Assembly (NCBI GenBank): GCA_039583875.1
Contig: CM077164.1
Coordinates: 64,315,043-64,379,042 of the forward strand
Source: Platanthera guangdongensis
Taxonomy: Eukaryota > Streptophyta > Magnoliopsida > Asparagales > Orchidaceae
Length of the DNA: 64,000 nucleotides
Reading direction: 5' to 3'
A program made the position numbers and the translations under genes. Shown piece by piece: positions 21,112-31,017 of the stretch. The stretch's first letter is position 1, and each line of letters opens with the position of its first letter. Under the pieces are notes generated by a model. The model saw only the letters and a program-made list of their open reading frames with translations. It ran no database searches and was not told the origin of the DNA.

Positions 21112-22431
21112 CTAAGGGTAGAAGCGCTTCAGGTCGTCTCTGCTCCATGCATGACTCACGGATACCCCTTCCACATTCTGGAGGTGGTATCCCCCTGTCC
21201 CCAAGACCTTTTCTACGATATAGGGCCCCTCCCAATTGGGATTGAGTTTACCAACTGCTGCCGACCTTCCTGTGGCGTCGACCTTCTTTAGGACCAGGTC
21301 CCCTTCCTTGAACTGCTTTATCCTCACATGATTATCGAAATACTTGGCCATCCTTCGCTTGACCTCCTCCTGCCTGACAGCGGCCACGTCGCGTAGCTCT
21401 TCCGCCATGTCCAACGAGAGTCGTAGCTCCTCCTCATTTCCTTCCCTCCATGTCTCGCCCCCCTTGCCTGCGGCCGCCACCCGTGGTGACTGGACCTCGA
21501 ATTCCACTGGTAAGACCGCCTCGCATCCATGCGAGAGATTAAAAGGGGTATCGCCAGTGGCTGTGTTTGGGGTCGTACGCAAAGCCCACAACACCGAGGG
21601 AAGCTGCTCCACCAAGCTCCCCCTCAAGTTTTCCACCCTCTTCTTGAGCAGGTTCACTATAATTTTGTTCGCCGCCTCCACCTGACCGTTGCTCCTGGGG
21701 TGGTGGACGAAGGCAAACCTGAGGTCGATGCCCAGCTGAGTGCAGAAACTTATAAACTCCTCGCTTGCAAATTGAGGACCATTGTCCGTGACAATGACCT
21801 GAGGCAGCCCGTGCCTGCAGATGATCTCCCCCCAAATGAAGTTCCTGATGAGTTGGGAGGTTACTTTTGACAACGCCTTAACCTCCAGGCATTCAGAAAA
21901 GTAGTCAATCATAACCAAGAGAAACCTTCTCTACCCACTCGCCGGGGGGGACGACCCGACTAGATCCATCCCCCAAATGGCAAAAGGCCATGACGCCGTA
22001 ATGCTTCGAAGCCGTTGAGCGGGCAAGAGTTGGAGGGGGGCGTAGAGCTGGCATTTCTGGCACCTCCTCGCAAACTCTACGACATCCTTCCTCAGGGTGG
22101 GCCCGAAGTACCCCTGCCTGGCCACCCTTGCCTCCAACGTCCTTCCTCTGGAATGGCTACCACATTCCCCAGAGTGTATCTCCTCCAGAATCCGCCGGGT
22201 CTCCTCTCCCGTCACACATCGCGCCAGAAGGCCCGAGAGCATCTTCCGATGTAGGCTTCCTTCGTGCATGAGATAGTGGGCTGCCTTATGCCGAAAGCTC
22301 TTTGCCTCTTTGATCCCCTCAGGGAGGTTGCCCGTGACGAAGAAGGTCACGAAGGGGTCCACCCATGAGGGTCGCCGATCTACTTCCATTAGTTCCCCTT
22401 CCTCGATCGCTGGATGAAACATATCAGTCAA
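21112..22431 (-). pseudogene. Tat-2 integrase
   Basis: The minus frame reads from the linker through an HHCC zinc finger (IHSGECGSHSRGRT...CQKCQ) to the core. In the core the DDE residues sit in MIDYF, IVTDNGPQF and a downstream 'RSNGQVEAANK'. The C-terminus ends DDLKRFYP. A TAG at 21931-21933 falls in the core between 'ASG' and 'RRFLLV'. The Tat-1 integrase has a TAG at exactly the same codon (30080-30082). Otherwise the frame is open for about 430 codons. Confidence 0.82.
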
Positions 22432-22830
22432 GGTTCCCCCCCTCGGGGTCCAAACTTGGCTAATTGGTCGGCCGCCTCATTCTCTTCCCTAGGTAGATGC
22501 TGCATTGAGAAGGTTCGGAACGCCCCTATGATCCCCCTCGCCTTGTCTAAGTACCTCTGGAGGGTTGGTTCCCGAGCTTCATACTCTCCCCTGATCTGGG
22601 ACGCCACCACCAGTGAGTCTGTGAACACTTGCACGTCGTGAACTCCGAGCTCCTTGGCCAATCGCAACCTGGCTATGACGACCTCGTACTCTGCCTGGTT
22701 GTTGGTGATCGGGAAGTGTAGCGCCACTCCCTGCTCTATGGTGACTCCCTGGGGGCTTACCAACACCACCCTTCCCCCCAGGGAATGTTTCCCTCAGGCC
22801 CCATCGACATACATCTTCCACGCCTCCTTC
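22428..22830 (-). pseudogene. Tat-2 second (archaeal-type) RNase H
   Basis: Downstream of the usual RNase H there is a second RNase H-like domain with WKMYVDGA (near 22800), ITNNQAEYEVVIARLRLA, VFTDSLVVASQI and AADQLAKFG. The D, E, D pattern and 'NNQAEY' mark the extra RNase H gained by the Tat lineage. A frame change near 22770-22795 separates its first strand from the rest. Confidence 0.75.
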
Positions 22831-24436
22831 GGCAGGGCTTCCCCCTCTCCCAGCTCTGTGACGTAATCAACCAAGAAGTCAGCCACCGCCTGCGCCTTGA
22901 TGGAGAGCCTAGGTACAAAAGAGACGTCGAATTCACTGAGCTCGATGGACCACTTGGCCAACCGCCCCGAGTGTTCTACCCCTTCAAAGATCTTGCGCAG
23001 GGGGTGGTCGGTTACTACCTTGATTGAATGAGCCTGAAAGTACGGCCTGAGCTTCCGGGCCGAGATAATCAGGGAAAAAGCTAACTTTTCTAAGATGGGG
23101 TAGCGTAGTTCGGCCTTCTTTAGGACTCTACTGACATAATAGATGGACAATTGCCTTTTTCCTTCCTCCCTTACCAACACAGAGCTCACTGCCTCAGCCC
23201 CTACCCCAAGGTACAAGACTAAGTCTTCTCCCTCATTCGGACTCTGCAGGAGTGGCGCTTGGGTCAGCTGAGTCTTCAACGCCTGAAAAGCTTCCTCACA
23301 TTCCTTCGTCCACTCGAACTGTTTACTCCCCCGAAGCGCTTTGAAGAAAGGCGAGCACCTCTCTCCGTCCCGAGAGAGGAAACGACTCAGCCCAGCCAGC
23401 TTACCTGTCAAGTGCTGAACCTCCTTAGCGTTGCGAGGTGATTCCAACTCCATGATGACCCTCACCTTATCTGGGTTAGGCTCGACCCCTGCCGGGGTTA
23501 GAAGGTGCCCGAGGAACTTGCCTTGGCCCGCCCCGAAGATGCATTTTTGGGGGTTCAACCTCATCTTGAACTTTTGCAGAGTTGTGAACGTCTCCTCCAG
23601 GTCGAGCAAGTGAGAACCCACGTCCCTACTCTTAACCATGAGGTCATCAAGGTAGACCTCCAAGTTCCTCCCCCTTTGATCTTTAAACACCCGATCCATC
23701 ATCCGTTGGTATGTAGCCCCCGCGTTCCTTAGTCCGAAGGGCATCATTTTATAGCTGAAGCAACCTTCCCTCGTGATGAAGGAGACATCCTTGACGTCGG
23801 GGGGATGCATGCGGATCTGGTGATAACCTGAAAAGCATCCAAAAAACTCATGATAGAAAAGCCGACGGCTGAATCAACCAGCGCGTCGATCCGTGGCAGG
23901 GGGTAGCAATCCTTACAACACGATTTATTTAATAAAGAAAAATCTACACACATTCTCCACCTCCCATCACCCTTCTTTACCATCACCACATTGGAGACGC
24001 AGCCTGGGTACTGGATCTCTGAAATAAAGCCTGCATCGAGAAGCTTCTTCACCTCCTCGCGGATGGGATCCTCCAGCTTTGTGGCGATGATCCTCATCTT
24101 CTGGCAGATCGGGCGTGTCTTGGGGTCCAAGTTCAAGCGGTGACAAACCACATCAGCGTCAATGCCCGACATATCCGCCGTGCTCCATGCGAAGATGTCA
24201 ACGTTCTTTTGGATGCACTCCCGCATCCTCGCCTGGTCTTCTTGGCCCAAGCCTCCGCTGACCCTCACCTTCTCCACCTTCCCTGCCCTGCTGACCACCT
24301 CCATCTTCACAACTTCCTCTGCCGGCTCCAGCCGAGCCTGCTCTTCGCTGACCCTCTCCTCCCCTTCTCTCCACTCCTCAACACCTAGCCTCTCCACCTC
24401 CATTGCTTCCGACCAACCCTCCTCGGGCAGCTCCAC
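22794..24436 (-). pseudogene. Tat-2 reverse transcriptase and RNase H
   Basis: The frame at 23744-24436 starts in an acidic linker and runs into RT with VSNVVMVKKGDGRWRMCVDF and PLPRIDALVD. A frameshift at about 23820 breaks 'FLDAF'. The frame at 22794-23810 carries on with MPFGLRNAGATYQRMMDRVF, the catalytic YLDDLMVKSR, then RNase H (LYLGVGAEAVSSVLV, VVTDHPLRK). No protease or Gag precedes it: only about 60 bp separate this frame from the primer site at 24496, so the first third of the polyprotein is deleted. Confidence 0.85.
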
Positions 24437-24495
24437 CTCCCTGCCCCTCCGTCCATGCGACTTGACTTGAGATTTTCTTGTATCGGCTACGTTCT

Positions 24496-24510
24496 ACGCT
24501 CACCGCACCA
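24496..24510 (-). promoter_or_regulatory. Tat-2 primer binding site (tRNA-Phe)
   Basis: The plus strand reads acgctcaccgcacca, the 3' end of plant tRNA-Phe including CCA, so the element strand (minus) is its complement. Four bases (24511-24514) separate it from the 5' LTR. Confidence 0.8.
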
Positions 24511-24514
24511 GAAC

Positions 24515-24768
24515 TGTTGAAGCCAGAAATTGGCCTCAACAAGAGTTCGAAAATAGGGGACAGCCGACACCTACTTCTCTCAACCCCCGACTCCTGACTG
24601 GTTGTAAAGGACCTAGAACTGACCCAAAGCCTCAGCAGGGAGGTCCCACCTCTTTCCCGGAAGATCTCTGAGAGATTCCCCTCCAAAGCCCAAAGCTAGC
24701 CCGAAGCTAGTCCAATCCGGGTCCTTGAGGGGGACCTTGGTTCTACCCAACGAATATGAAGTTGTACA
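24515..24768 (-). repeat. Tat-2 5' LTR with 0.46-kb internal deletion
   Basis: 254 bp. The first about 170 bp match 14645-14815 and the last about 85 bp match 15270-15354. The middle of the LTR, including the TATA box seen in the other copy, is absent. Confidence 0.85.
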
Positions 24769-24773
24769 CATAT

Positions 24774-24979
24774 TCTTCCTCAAAGGCACCTAGCTCAACA
24801 TTGGCTAGGGAGGGGAAGAACTTCAGTTTCTTTCGAGTAAGAGGTGGGACCTCCGAGCTGAGACCCTCGGTCTGTTTCTAGGTCTGTGACTCACGTCGGG
24901 ACGGTGGTTCAAGAAGAGTAGGTGTGAGCTGCAACTTCAGGTCCGAACTCTAGGTGGAACCGGGCTACTGGTTCCAACA
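24774..24979 (+). repeat. Tat-1 5' LTR, second part
   Basis: Continues the LTR interrupted at 14644. It matches 39528-39733 and ends GGTTCCAACA. The two parts total 707 bp against 709 bp in the 3' LTR. Confidence 0.88.
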
Positions 24980-24983
24980 TTTT

Positions 24984-25001
24984 TGATGCGGTTAGCGTGG
25001 A
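24984..25001 (+). promoter_or_regulatory. Tat-1 primer binding site (tRNA-Phe, two mismatches)
   Basis: TGATGCGGTTAGCGTGGA lies four bases after the LTR. It matches the complement of the plant tRNA-Phe 3' end (TGGTGCGGTGAGCGTGGA) at 16 of 18 positions. Confidence 0.75.
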
Positions 25002-25066
25002 CCGCAGCCCACAGAGAAGAATCTTGAGCAACCTCATGGCGTGAGGTCACGAAGAAGGAGACGGAG

Positions 25067-26440
25067 ATGAGTCAGATAACCCGGGAGGATTCGTTGGAAG
25101 GGAGGAGTTCATGACGTCAATCAAAGACATCATGGACATGCTATAAGGGATCTCGCGACAGGGGGATTGTTCGGCCCCACTACCTCAGGTGTTTGCTCTC
25201 GCGCCGCAGGAAGAGCTCGTCGCGGAGAGAGTGGGAGAAGATGCCCCGGGGAGGCGACCGGGGAAGGAAGTGATGGTGGAAGGAGGCGGTCGAGACATGG
25301 CGGGAAGGGAGCTGTTCCCAAGCCCTGCGAGCGTCGTCTCGCCAGGGGAGGTCGTCGCGCAAGTAGGGGCGGCGAGACCGGTGGAGAGAGGGTCGCCTTT
25401 CTGCGAGTTGATCCTGTCAGCTCCCATCCCGGAAGGGTTTCGGGAACCCGAGATGAACTATTATGTGGGGAAAGATGACCCCCTCCAGCACCTGCAGTGG
25501 TTCGAGGACGCGGTTTCGATCAGGCCGATGACAGACGCATTCAAGTGCCGTCTTTTTGCCATCACTCTGATGGACAATGCTAGGGACTGGTTTCATCAGC
25601 TCCCAACAGGCTCGATATACTGCCTCGAGGACCTGAGCAGGAGCTTTCAGCCACATTTCTCAACTTCGAAGAAGAGGAAGAAAAACCCGGAGTCAATTTT
25701 TCTGATTAAGCAGAGGGGGGATGAGTCCCTAGCCCAGTATGTAGACAGATTCCAGGAGGAGATCTTGGATATTCAGGAGGTGCCTGGATTCGCCCTCCAG
25801 ATGGCCTTTACCGTGGGACTACGGGAGGGCTTCTTCAAGATGAGCCTCACTCGGAAAGCGCCACTGTCATTTTAGGGATTGATGGAGAAGGCTGCGAAGG
25901 AAATATAAATGGAGGCGGCGAATCCAGCTTTTGCAAAAAAGCTAGCAAGACTGACGGAAGTAGAATCGAGAGAACCAGGAGGAGGGAGACAGCAAGAAGG
26001 GAGGAGAAGAGAAGAGCCGAGAGCACCGGCGTACCAGGAGTTGGGATGGAGGCAGCAGGGAGGCCCTGTCCAAGGGCAAGGGAGAGGATTTCCGCAGGGG
26101 GGAAGGAACCAACCAGGGGGACCTGGAAAATTTAACCAGCAAGGGTAGGGGTACGGTCATAGACCACCCCTACCCCCGCCGCAACAAGCTATGACCATCG
26201 GCCGAGGGAGAGGTAGAGGCCGAGAGAGAGGAAGAGCAGGAGCAGGAGCTGGGAGGAGGAGAAACCCTCAGGAGGGAAGACAAGGGGAGGAGGTAGCGTT
26301 GCCATACTGTGACTTCCACGAGGAGGAGGATCACGCAACGGCTACCTTCCCGGAATTCTTGGAAATGAGAAGAGCTAGGGGAGCAGGAGGGCAGCAGAGG
26401 CTGGTACGGATAGTGGAGGTGACCGGGACAGGGGAGGAAG
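25067..26440 (+). pseudogene. Tat-1 gag
   Basis: The Retrotrans_gag domain is clear at 25450-25870. It has DDPLQHLQWFEDAVSI, LFAITLMDNARDWFHQLP, SIYCLEDLSRSFQPHF and DESLAQYVDRFQEEIL. TAG codons at 25873 and near 25905 interrupt the frame, which then continues through a Gly/Arg/Gln-rich basic region (26000-26270). A decayed zinc knuckle follows (YCDFHEEEDHATATFPEF, last cysteine replaced by Phe). The initiating ATG at 25067 is followed by a short frame and then a frameshift, so the start is uncertain. Confidence 0.8.
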
Positions 26441-27060
26441 ACCGGTGTGTGGATCGAGCGGACGTAGGGGATCGAGGAGGGATCGAAGTAATACATGGGG
26501 GGGGGGGGTGTGGATGGAGGCTGCCCGAAAGGCGAGCCCGCATACCATGTACCGCCGGAGCGTAGCTTCGACGTCACAAGCCCCTCCCCCGGATGAGAAG
26601 ATCACCTTTTCGAGAAAAGACATGCCGGACCATGAAGAGCCCTTCTGTGACGCACTGGTGATCCGGACTGCCATTGAAAACTTTATTGTATCGCGGATCC
26701 TGGTCGACAATGGAAGCTCAGTAAATGTTATCTTCAAGAAGACGTTTAACGAGATGAGGGTGGAGGCCCGAAGGGTGTTGGAAGCAGATGGACCATTGTT
26801 CGGATTCTCAGGAGAGAGGAAGGAAGTCGATGGGGGAGTGGGACTCCAGGTAACCCTGGGGGGGCTATCCAGGAACTGCCGCTTTGTCATAGTGGATGCC
26901 CCCAGCAGTTACAACGCCATCTTTGGGCGCCTCTTGATCAGTGCTTTTAGATGTGTTTCGTCCTCTTTCCATCAGTGCCTGAAGCTCAATGCTGAAGGTA
27001 CCCAAATCAGAGTACGCTACGTGACGGCGATAAACACCATATCATGGCAGGGGGAGGCCG
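26441..27060 (+). pseudogene. Tat-1 aspartic protease
   Basis: The reading gives FCDALVIRTAIENFIVSRILVDNGSS at about 26640-26720, with the D-N-G-S-S active-site variant common in Tat/Athila proteases. Then come VIFKKTFNEM and, about 90 residues later, SSYNAIFGRLLI. It follows gag after a frameshift. Confidence 0.78.
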
Positions 27061-27109
27061 AGGAGATGGGGGAAGAGGATGGAACGATGACAGCAGGAAT
27101 TCAGTGGCG

Positions 27110-27437
27110 AGGAAGAGGAGAAAGAAGAAGAGGACAGAGGAGAAAGGGAGGTGGAGATGGTAGGAGGCATTGCGGTGGAGCCGAAAACCGCGGGAGAAAA
27201 GGATGGAGAGATGGGGATGGAAGAGGAGAAAGAAGAAGAGGACGAAAGAGAAAGACAGGTGGAGATGGTAGGAGGCATTGCGGTGGAGCTGGAAACGACA
27301 TGAGAGAAGGATGTAGAGATGGAGATGGAAGAGGAGAAAGAAGAAGAGGAGGACGGAGGAGAAAGAGAGGTGGGGATGGTAGGAGGCATTGCGGTGGAGC
27401 CGGAAACGGCGGGAGAGGAAAATGGAGAGATGGAGGG
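27110..27437 (+). repeat. In-frame minisatellite in the Tat-1 protease-RT linker, about 108 bp x 3
   Basis: Three copies of a purine-rich unit, each starting near 'ggaagaggagaaagaagaag' and containing 'gatggtaggaggcattgc', lie at about 27110, 27218 and 27326. In the pol frame each encodes an acidic block ending 'GGIAVE'. The Arg/Gly-rich peptide in the alternative frame is a shadow. Confidence 0.75.
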
Positions 27438-27559
27438 GGGAGAGGAGTCAAAGGAAGATGGAGGAAGGAGGAAAGAAAAGAGAAAGATGGAGGAAGCAGA
27501 AGGGTCACCCGGGGGGGAAGCCCGGTTGAGAAAAAGAAGAATTTCACTACTGGAAGGAG

Positions 27560-29150
27560 AGAACACTAGCGAGCGGGAGATGGAGAAGTTGGGGGAGGAA
27601 ATGGTGGTGACTGTCACGGAGGACGAGGCCAGAGAACATGATGTGCTGGGAGAGCAGGAGGGAGAGGAGGAACCGTCAAGGCTGAAGGCAGCCGTGGAGG
27701 TACTAGATATGGAGGTCCTCACTAAAGAAGGAAGGAAAGAGAAGATAAAGGTCAGTGGCGAGCTCAGCCCAGAAGACTAGGAGGAGATCAAGGCATGCGT
27801 GCAGAGGAATATTGACGTCTTCGCCTGGAGCGCAGCTGACATGCCAGGGGTCGATGCGGACGTGGCCTGCCACCGTCTTAACCTCGACCCCAACACTCGT
27901 CCGGTGCATCAAAAGAAGAGGGCTATCGCCACTAAGATGGCCGGACCCATCAGAGAGGAGGTAGAAAAGTTGCTTAAGGTAGGGTTTGTGTCTGCGTGTA
28001 AGTATCCGGGGTGGTAAGCAATGTTGTAATGGTAAAAAAGGGGCAGGGTAAGTGGAGAATGTGTGTGGATTTCTCTCTCTTGAATAAAGCATGCCCTAAG
28101 GATTGTTACCCCCTGCCTCGAATCGACGCGCTGGTTGACTCAGCCGTCGGTTTCTCACTTATGAGTTTTCTAGATGCGTTTTCAGGATACCACCAAATAC
28201 GCATGCACCCTCCGGATCTCAAGGACGTCACCTTCGTCACGGAGGATGGATGCTTCTGTTTTAACATGATGCCCTTTGGGTTGAAAAATGCGGGAGCGAC
28301 CTACCAAAGAATGATGGATCGGATCTTCCGAGAGCAGAAAGGAAAGAACCTCGAAGTTTATGTGGATGACCTGATGATCAAAAGCCGGGACCTCAGATCT
28401 CATGTCTTGGATCTTGAGTAAACTTTTGGAACCTTAAGAAAATATAAAATGAGGCTCAACCCCCTGAAATGTGTTTTTGGAGCCAATAGGGGAGAGTTTC
28501 TAGGGCATCTTCTCACCCCATCCGGAGTAGAACCTAATCCCGATAAGGTAAAGGCAATCCTAGAACTGGAATCTCCCAGAAATGGCAAGGAAGTTCAACG
28601 TCTCACCGGCAAGCTGACCGGGCTAAGCAGGTTTCTCTCTCGAGCCGGGGAGAAATGCTCGCCTTTCTTCCGGACGTTAAGAGGGGGTAGGAAGTTCGAA
28701 TGGACCCCTGAATGCGAGGAGGCTTTTTAAGCTCTAAAGCAGCAGCTCACCCGAACGCCTTTACTCCAGGGGCCAAGGGAAGGAGAGGTCTTGTTCTTAT
28801 ATTTAGGAGTGGGGACCGGGGCCATGAGTTCGGTTCTTGTACGAGAGGAAAGAAAAAAAGCAATTCCCGATCTATTACGTGAGCATGGTCCTAAAGAAGA
28901 CGGAACTCGGGTACCCCATCCTTGAAAAATTAGCATTTGCTCTCATCATATCGGCCAGGAAGCTTAGGACGTATTTTCAGGCCCATTCTATTCAGGTGGT
29001 GACGGATCACCCCCTCCGTCGCATCTTGGAGGGGGTGGAGCACTCTGGGAGGTTGGCTAAATGTTCAATAGAGCTCAGTGAATTCGACCTCACGTTTACT
29101 TTTTGTCTGGCCATCAAGGTACAAGCGGTGGCCGACTTCCTAGCAGATTA
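27560..29150 (+). pseudogene. Tat-1 reverse transcriptase and RNase H
   Basis: After an acidic linker, RT begins around 27790 with NIDVFAWSAADMPGVD. It continues with WRMCVDFSLLNKACPKDCYP, MPFGLKNAGATYQRMMDRIF and the catalytic YVDDLMIKSR (28359-28388). RNase H follows (LYLGVGTGAMSSVLV; VVTDHPLRR at about 29000). Stops occur at 27778, 28419 and 28728, with frame changes near 28010 and 28850. The domain order and spacing match Tat-2. Confidence 0.87.
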
Positions 29151-29194
29151 CGTAGTGGAGATCCGAGAGGCCGAGACACCCCCTCGAGCGACTT

Positions 29195-29600
29195 GGAAGA
29201 TGCTGGTAGATGGAGAGTCAGGAAAAAATTCATTTGGAGGAGGAATGATCTTGGTAAGTCCAGAGGGGATCAGAATTGAGCAGGCTTTGAAGATCCACTT
29301 CACGATCACCAACAACCAAGCGGAATATGAGGCGATCATCGCAGGGCTCAGGTTAGCTCGGGAGTTAGGCACACAAGACATCAGGGTCTCCACAGACTCT
29401 ATGGTGGTTGCAGGCCAGATCAAAGGGGAGTTTGAAGCGAGGGAGCCCACCCTCCAGCTGTATCTAGGGAAGGTCAAAGACATCATCGGGCAGTTCTGTA
29501 GTTTTTCGATTCAGCACGTCCCGAGGGACGAAAGTGCTCAGGCTGATCAACTCGCCAAATATGGCCCTCGAGCAGGAGGAACATTGACAGAGCTCTTCAG
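29195..29600 (+). pseudogene. Tat-1 second (archaeal-type) RNase H
   Basis: WKMLVDGESG, then MILVSPEGIRIEQ, ITNNQAEYEAIIAGLRLA, VSTDSMVVAGQIKGE and QADQLAKYG. The D-E-D pattern matches the extra RNase H of Tat elements. This segment is open in one frame. Confidence 0.8.
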
Positions 29601-30900
29601 GTCGTCCATAGAAGAGGGAGAGCTAATGGAGATAAGCCAGCAAGGGTCTTGGATGGACCCCCTCATCACCTTTTTGACCTCGGGGCAACTTCCCGCGAGC
29701 GATCTCGATAAGAAGCGGGCCAGGTACAAATCGACATACTACATGCTAAAAGATGGGGCATTGTACCGTAAGACGCTGTCGGGTCTGCTGGCTCGATGTG
29801 TCGGAGGAGGAGGTTCCAAGGGTTCTGGAAGAAATTCACTCAGGAGAATGTGAGAGTCACTCAGGGAGCCGAACTTTAGAGGGGAGAGTGCTGAGGCAGG
29901 GGTACTTCTGGCCTACCCTCAGAAAAGATGCCGAGGAGTTCACAAAAATATGTCAAAAGTGTCAGGAGTTCGCCCCCCTCCAACTCCTTCCCGCCCAGAG
30001 GTTACGAACAATCACGACTCCCTGGCCCTTCGCAGTATGGGGACTAGATCTAGTGGGTCCTTTTCCCCAGGCAAGTGGCTAGAGGAAATTTCTGCTGGTC
30101 ATGGTGGATTACTTTTCGAAATGGCTGGAGGTGAAGGCGTTGGCTAAGGTGACAACACATGTTGTCAAAAATTTCGTATGGGGAGAGATCATATGTCGAC
30201 ATGGGCTACCACTGGCCATCGTAACTGATAACAGACCACAATTTGCTAGTAGACAATTCATTGATTTCTGCATCCGGCTGGGCATAGACATCCGTTTCGC
30301 CTCGGTTCATCATTCACGGAGCAATGGACAGGTGGAGGCAGCGAACAAGATCATTGTTAATCTTTTAAAGATGAAGGTGGAGAACCTAAAGGGGAGCTGG
30401 GTGGAACAACTCCCTTCAGTTCTCTGGGCCTTGAGGACCACACCAAACACCGCCACGGGAGAGACCCCATTTAAGCTCTCTCATGGCTTGGAGGCCGTCA
30501 TACCATTAGAGTTCGAGGTCACATCACCAAGAGTAGCCGTTGCAAGGGGGGAGACGAAGGATGGATGACAGAGAACGTGGAAAAGCAAAAACTCTCTCTT
30601 GATCTCGTGGAAGAGCTCAGGGATTTGCCGATGGTCCGGCCGGAGGAGGTCAAGCGTCGGATGACGAGGTACTTTGATAAGCATATAAGGATCAAACAGT
30701 TCCAGAAGCTTGATTTGGTTCTCAAAAAGGTTGATGCAGCGGGCAGAGGAGCCTCAGTAGGAAAGCTCAATCCAAATTGGGAAGGTCCTTTCGTAGTAAA
30801 GGAGGTCTTGAAATCGGGAGAGTACCACCTCCAAGATGTGGACGAGGTATCCCTTGATCGCGCCCGAAGTGTCGATGACTTAAAGAGATTTTATCCATAA
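29601..30900 (+). pseudogene. Tat-1 integrase
   Basis: A zinc finger (IHSGECESHSGSRT...CQKCQEF) follows a frame change near 29820. The core has MVDYFSKWLEVKALAK, IVTDNRPQFAS (Gly to Arg in the usual DNGPQF) and SNGQVEAANK. The C-terminal part (KLNPNWEGPFVVKEVL) ends DDLKRFYP at 30900. TAG at 30080-30082 interrupts the core at the same codon as in Tat-2. A further frameshift and stop lie near 30565. Confidence 0.83.
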
Positions 30901-31017
30901 CATTTTTTGTTCATTACATTTTTTATCGTCCAATACTTGCAATTTTGATGTGGCATTCTGATATGATGAAATCGCAGGTGTCTTTTTTCATGACGTTAAA
31001 GGTGAAATGGAAGAATG

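Larger units (their letters stand above)
14645..24768 (-). mobile_element. Tat-2: gag-less Tat-lineage element nested in the Tat-1 LTR
   Basis: The element runs TGTTGAAG...TTGTACA (plus-strand wording) between a perfect 5-bp duplication, catat (14640-14644 and 24769-24773). It is oriented minus: 5' LTR 24515-24768, primer site 24496-24510, pol 24436 down to 21112, repeats 20246-21042, two genes on the opposite (plus) strand 15552-19542, polypurine tract 15355-15369, 3' LTR 14645-15354. It is a relative of Tat-1 with the same primer site and tract. Gag and protease are missing, so movement would have needed proteins from another copy. Confidence 0.88.

Noticed and set aside
26170..27722. Ser/Pro-rich minus ORFs and Arg/Gly-rich plus ORF over the Tat-1 linker
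   Set aside because: The pol frame in this stretch is the acidic one; the others are shadows of the purine-rich minisatellite.
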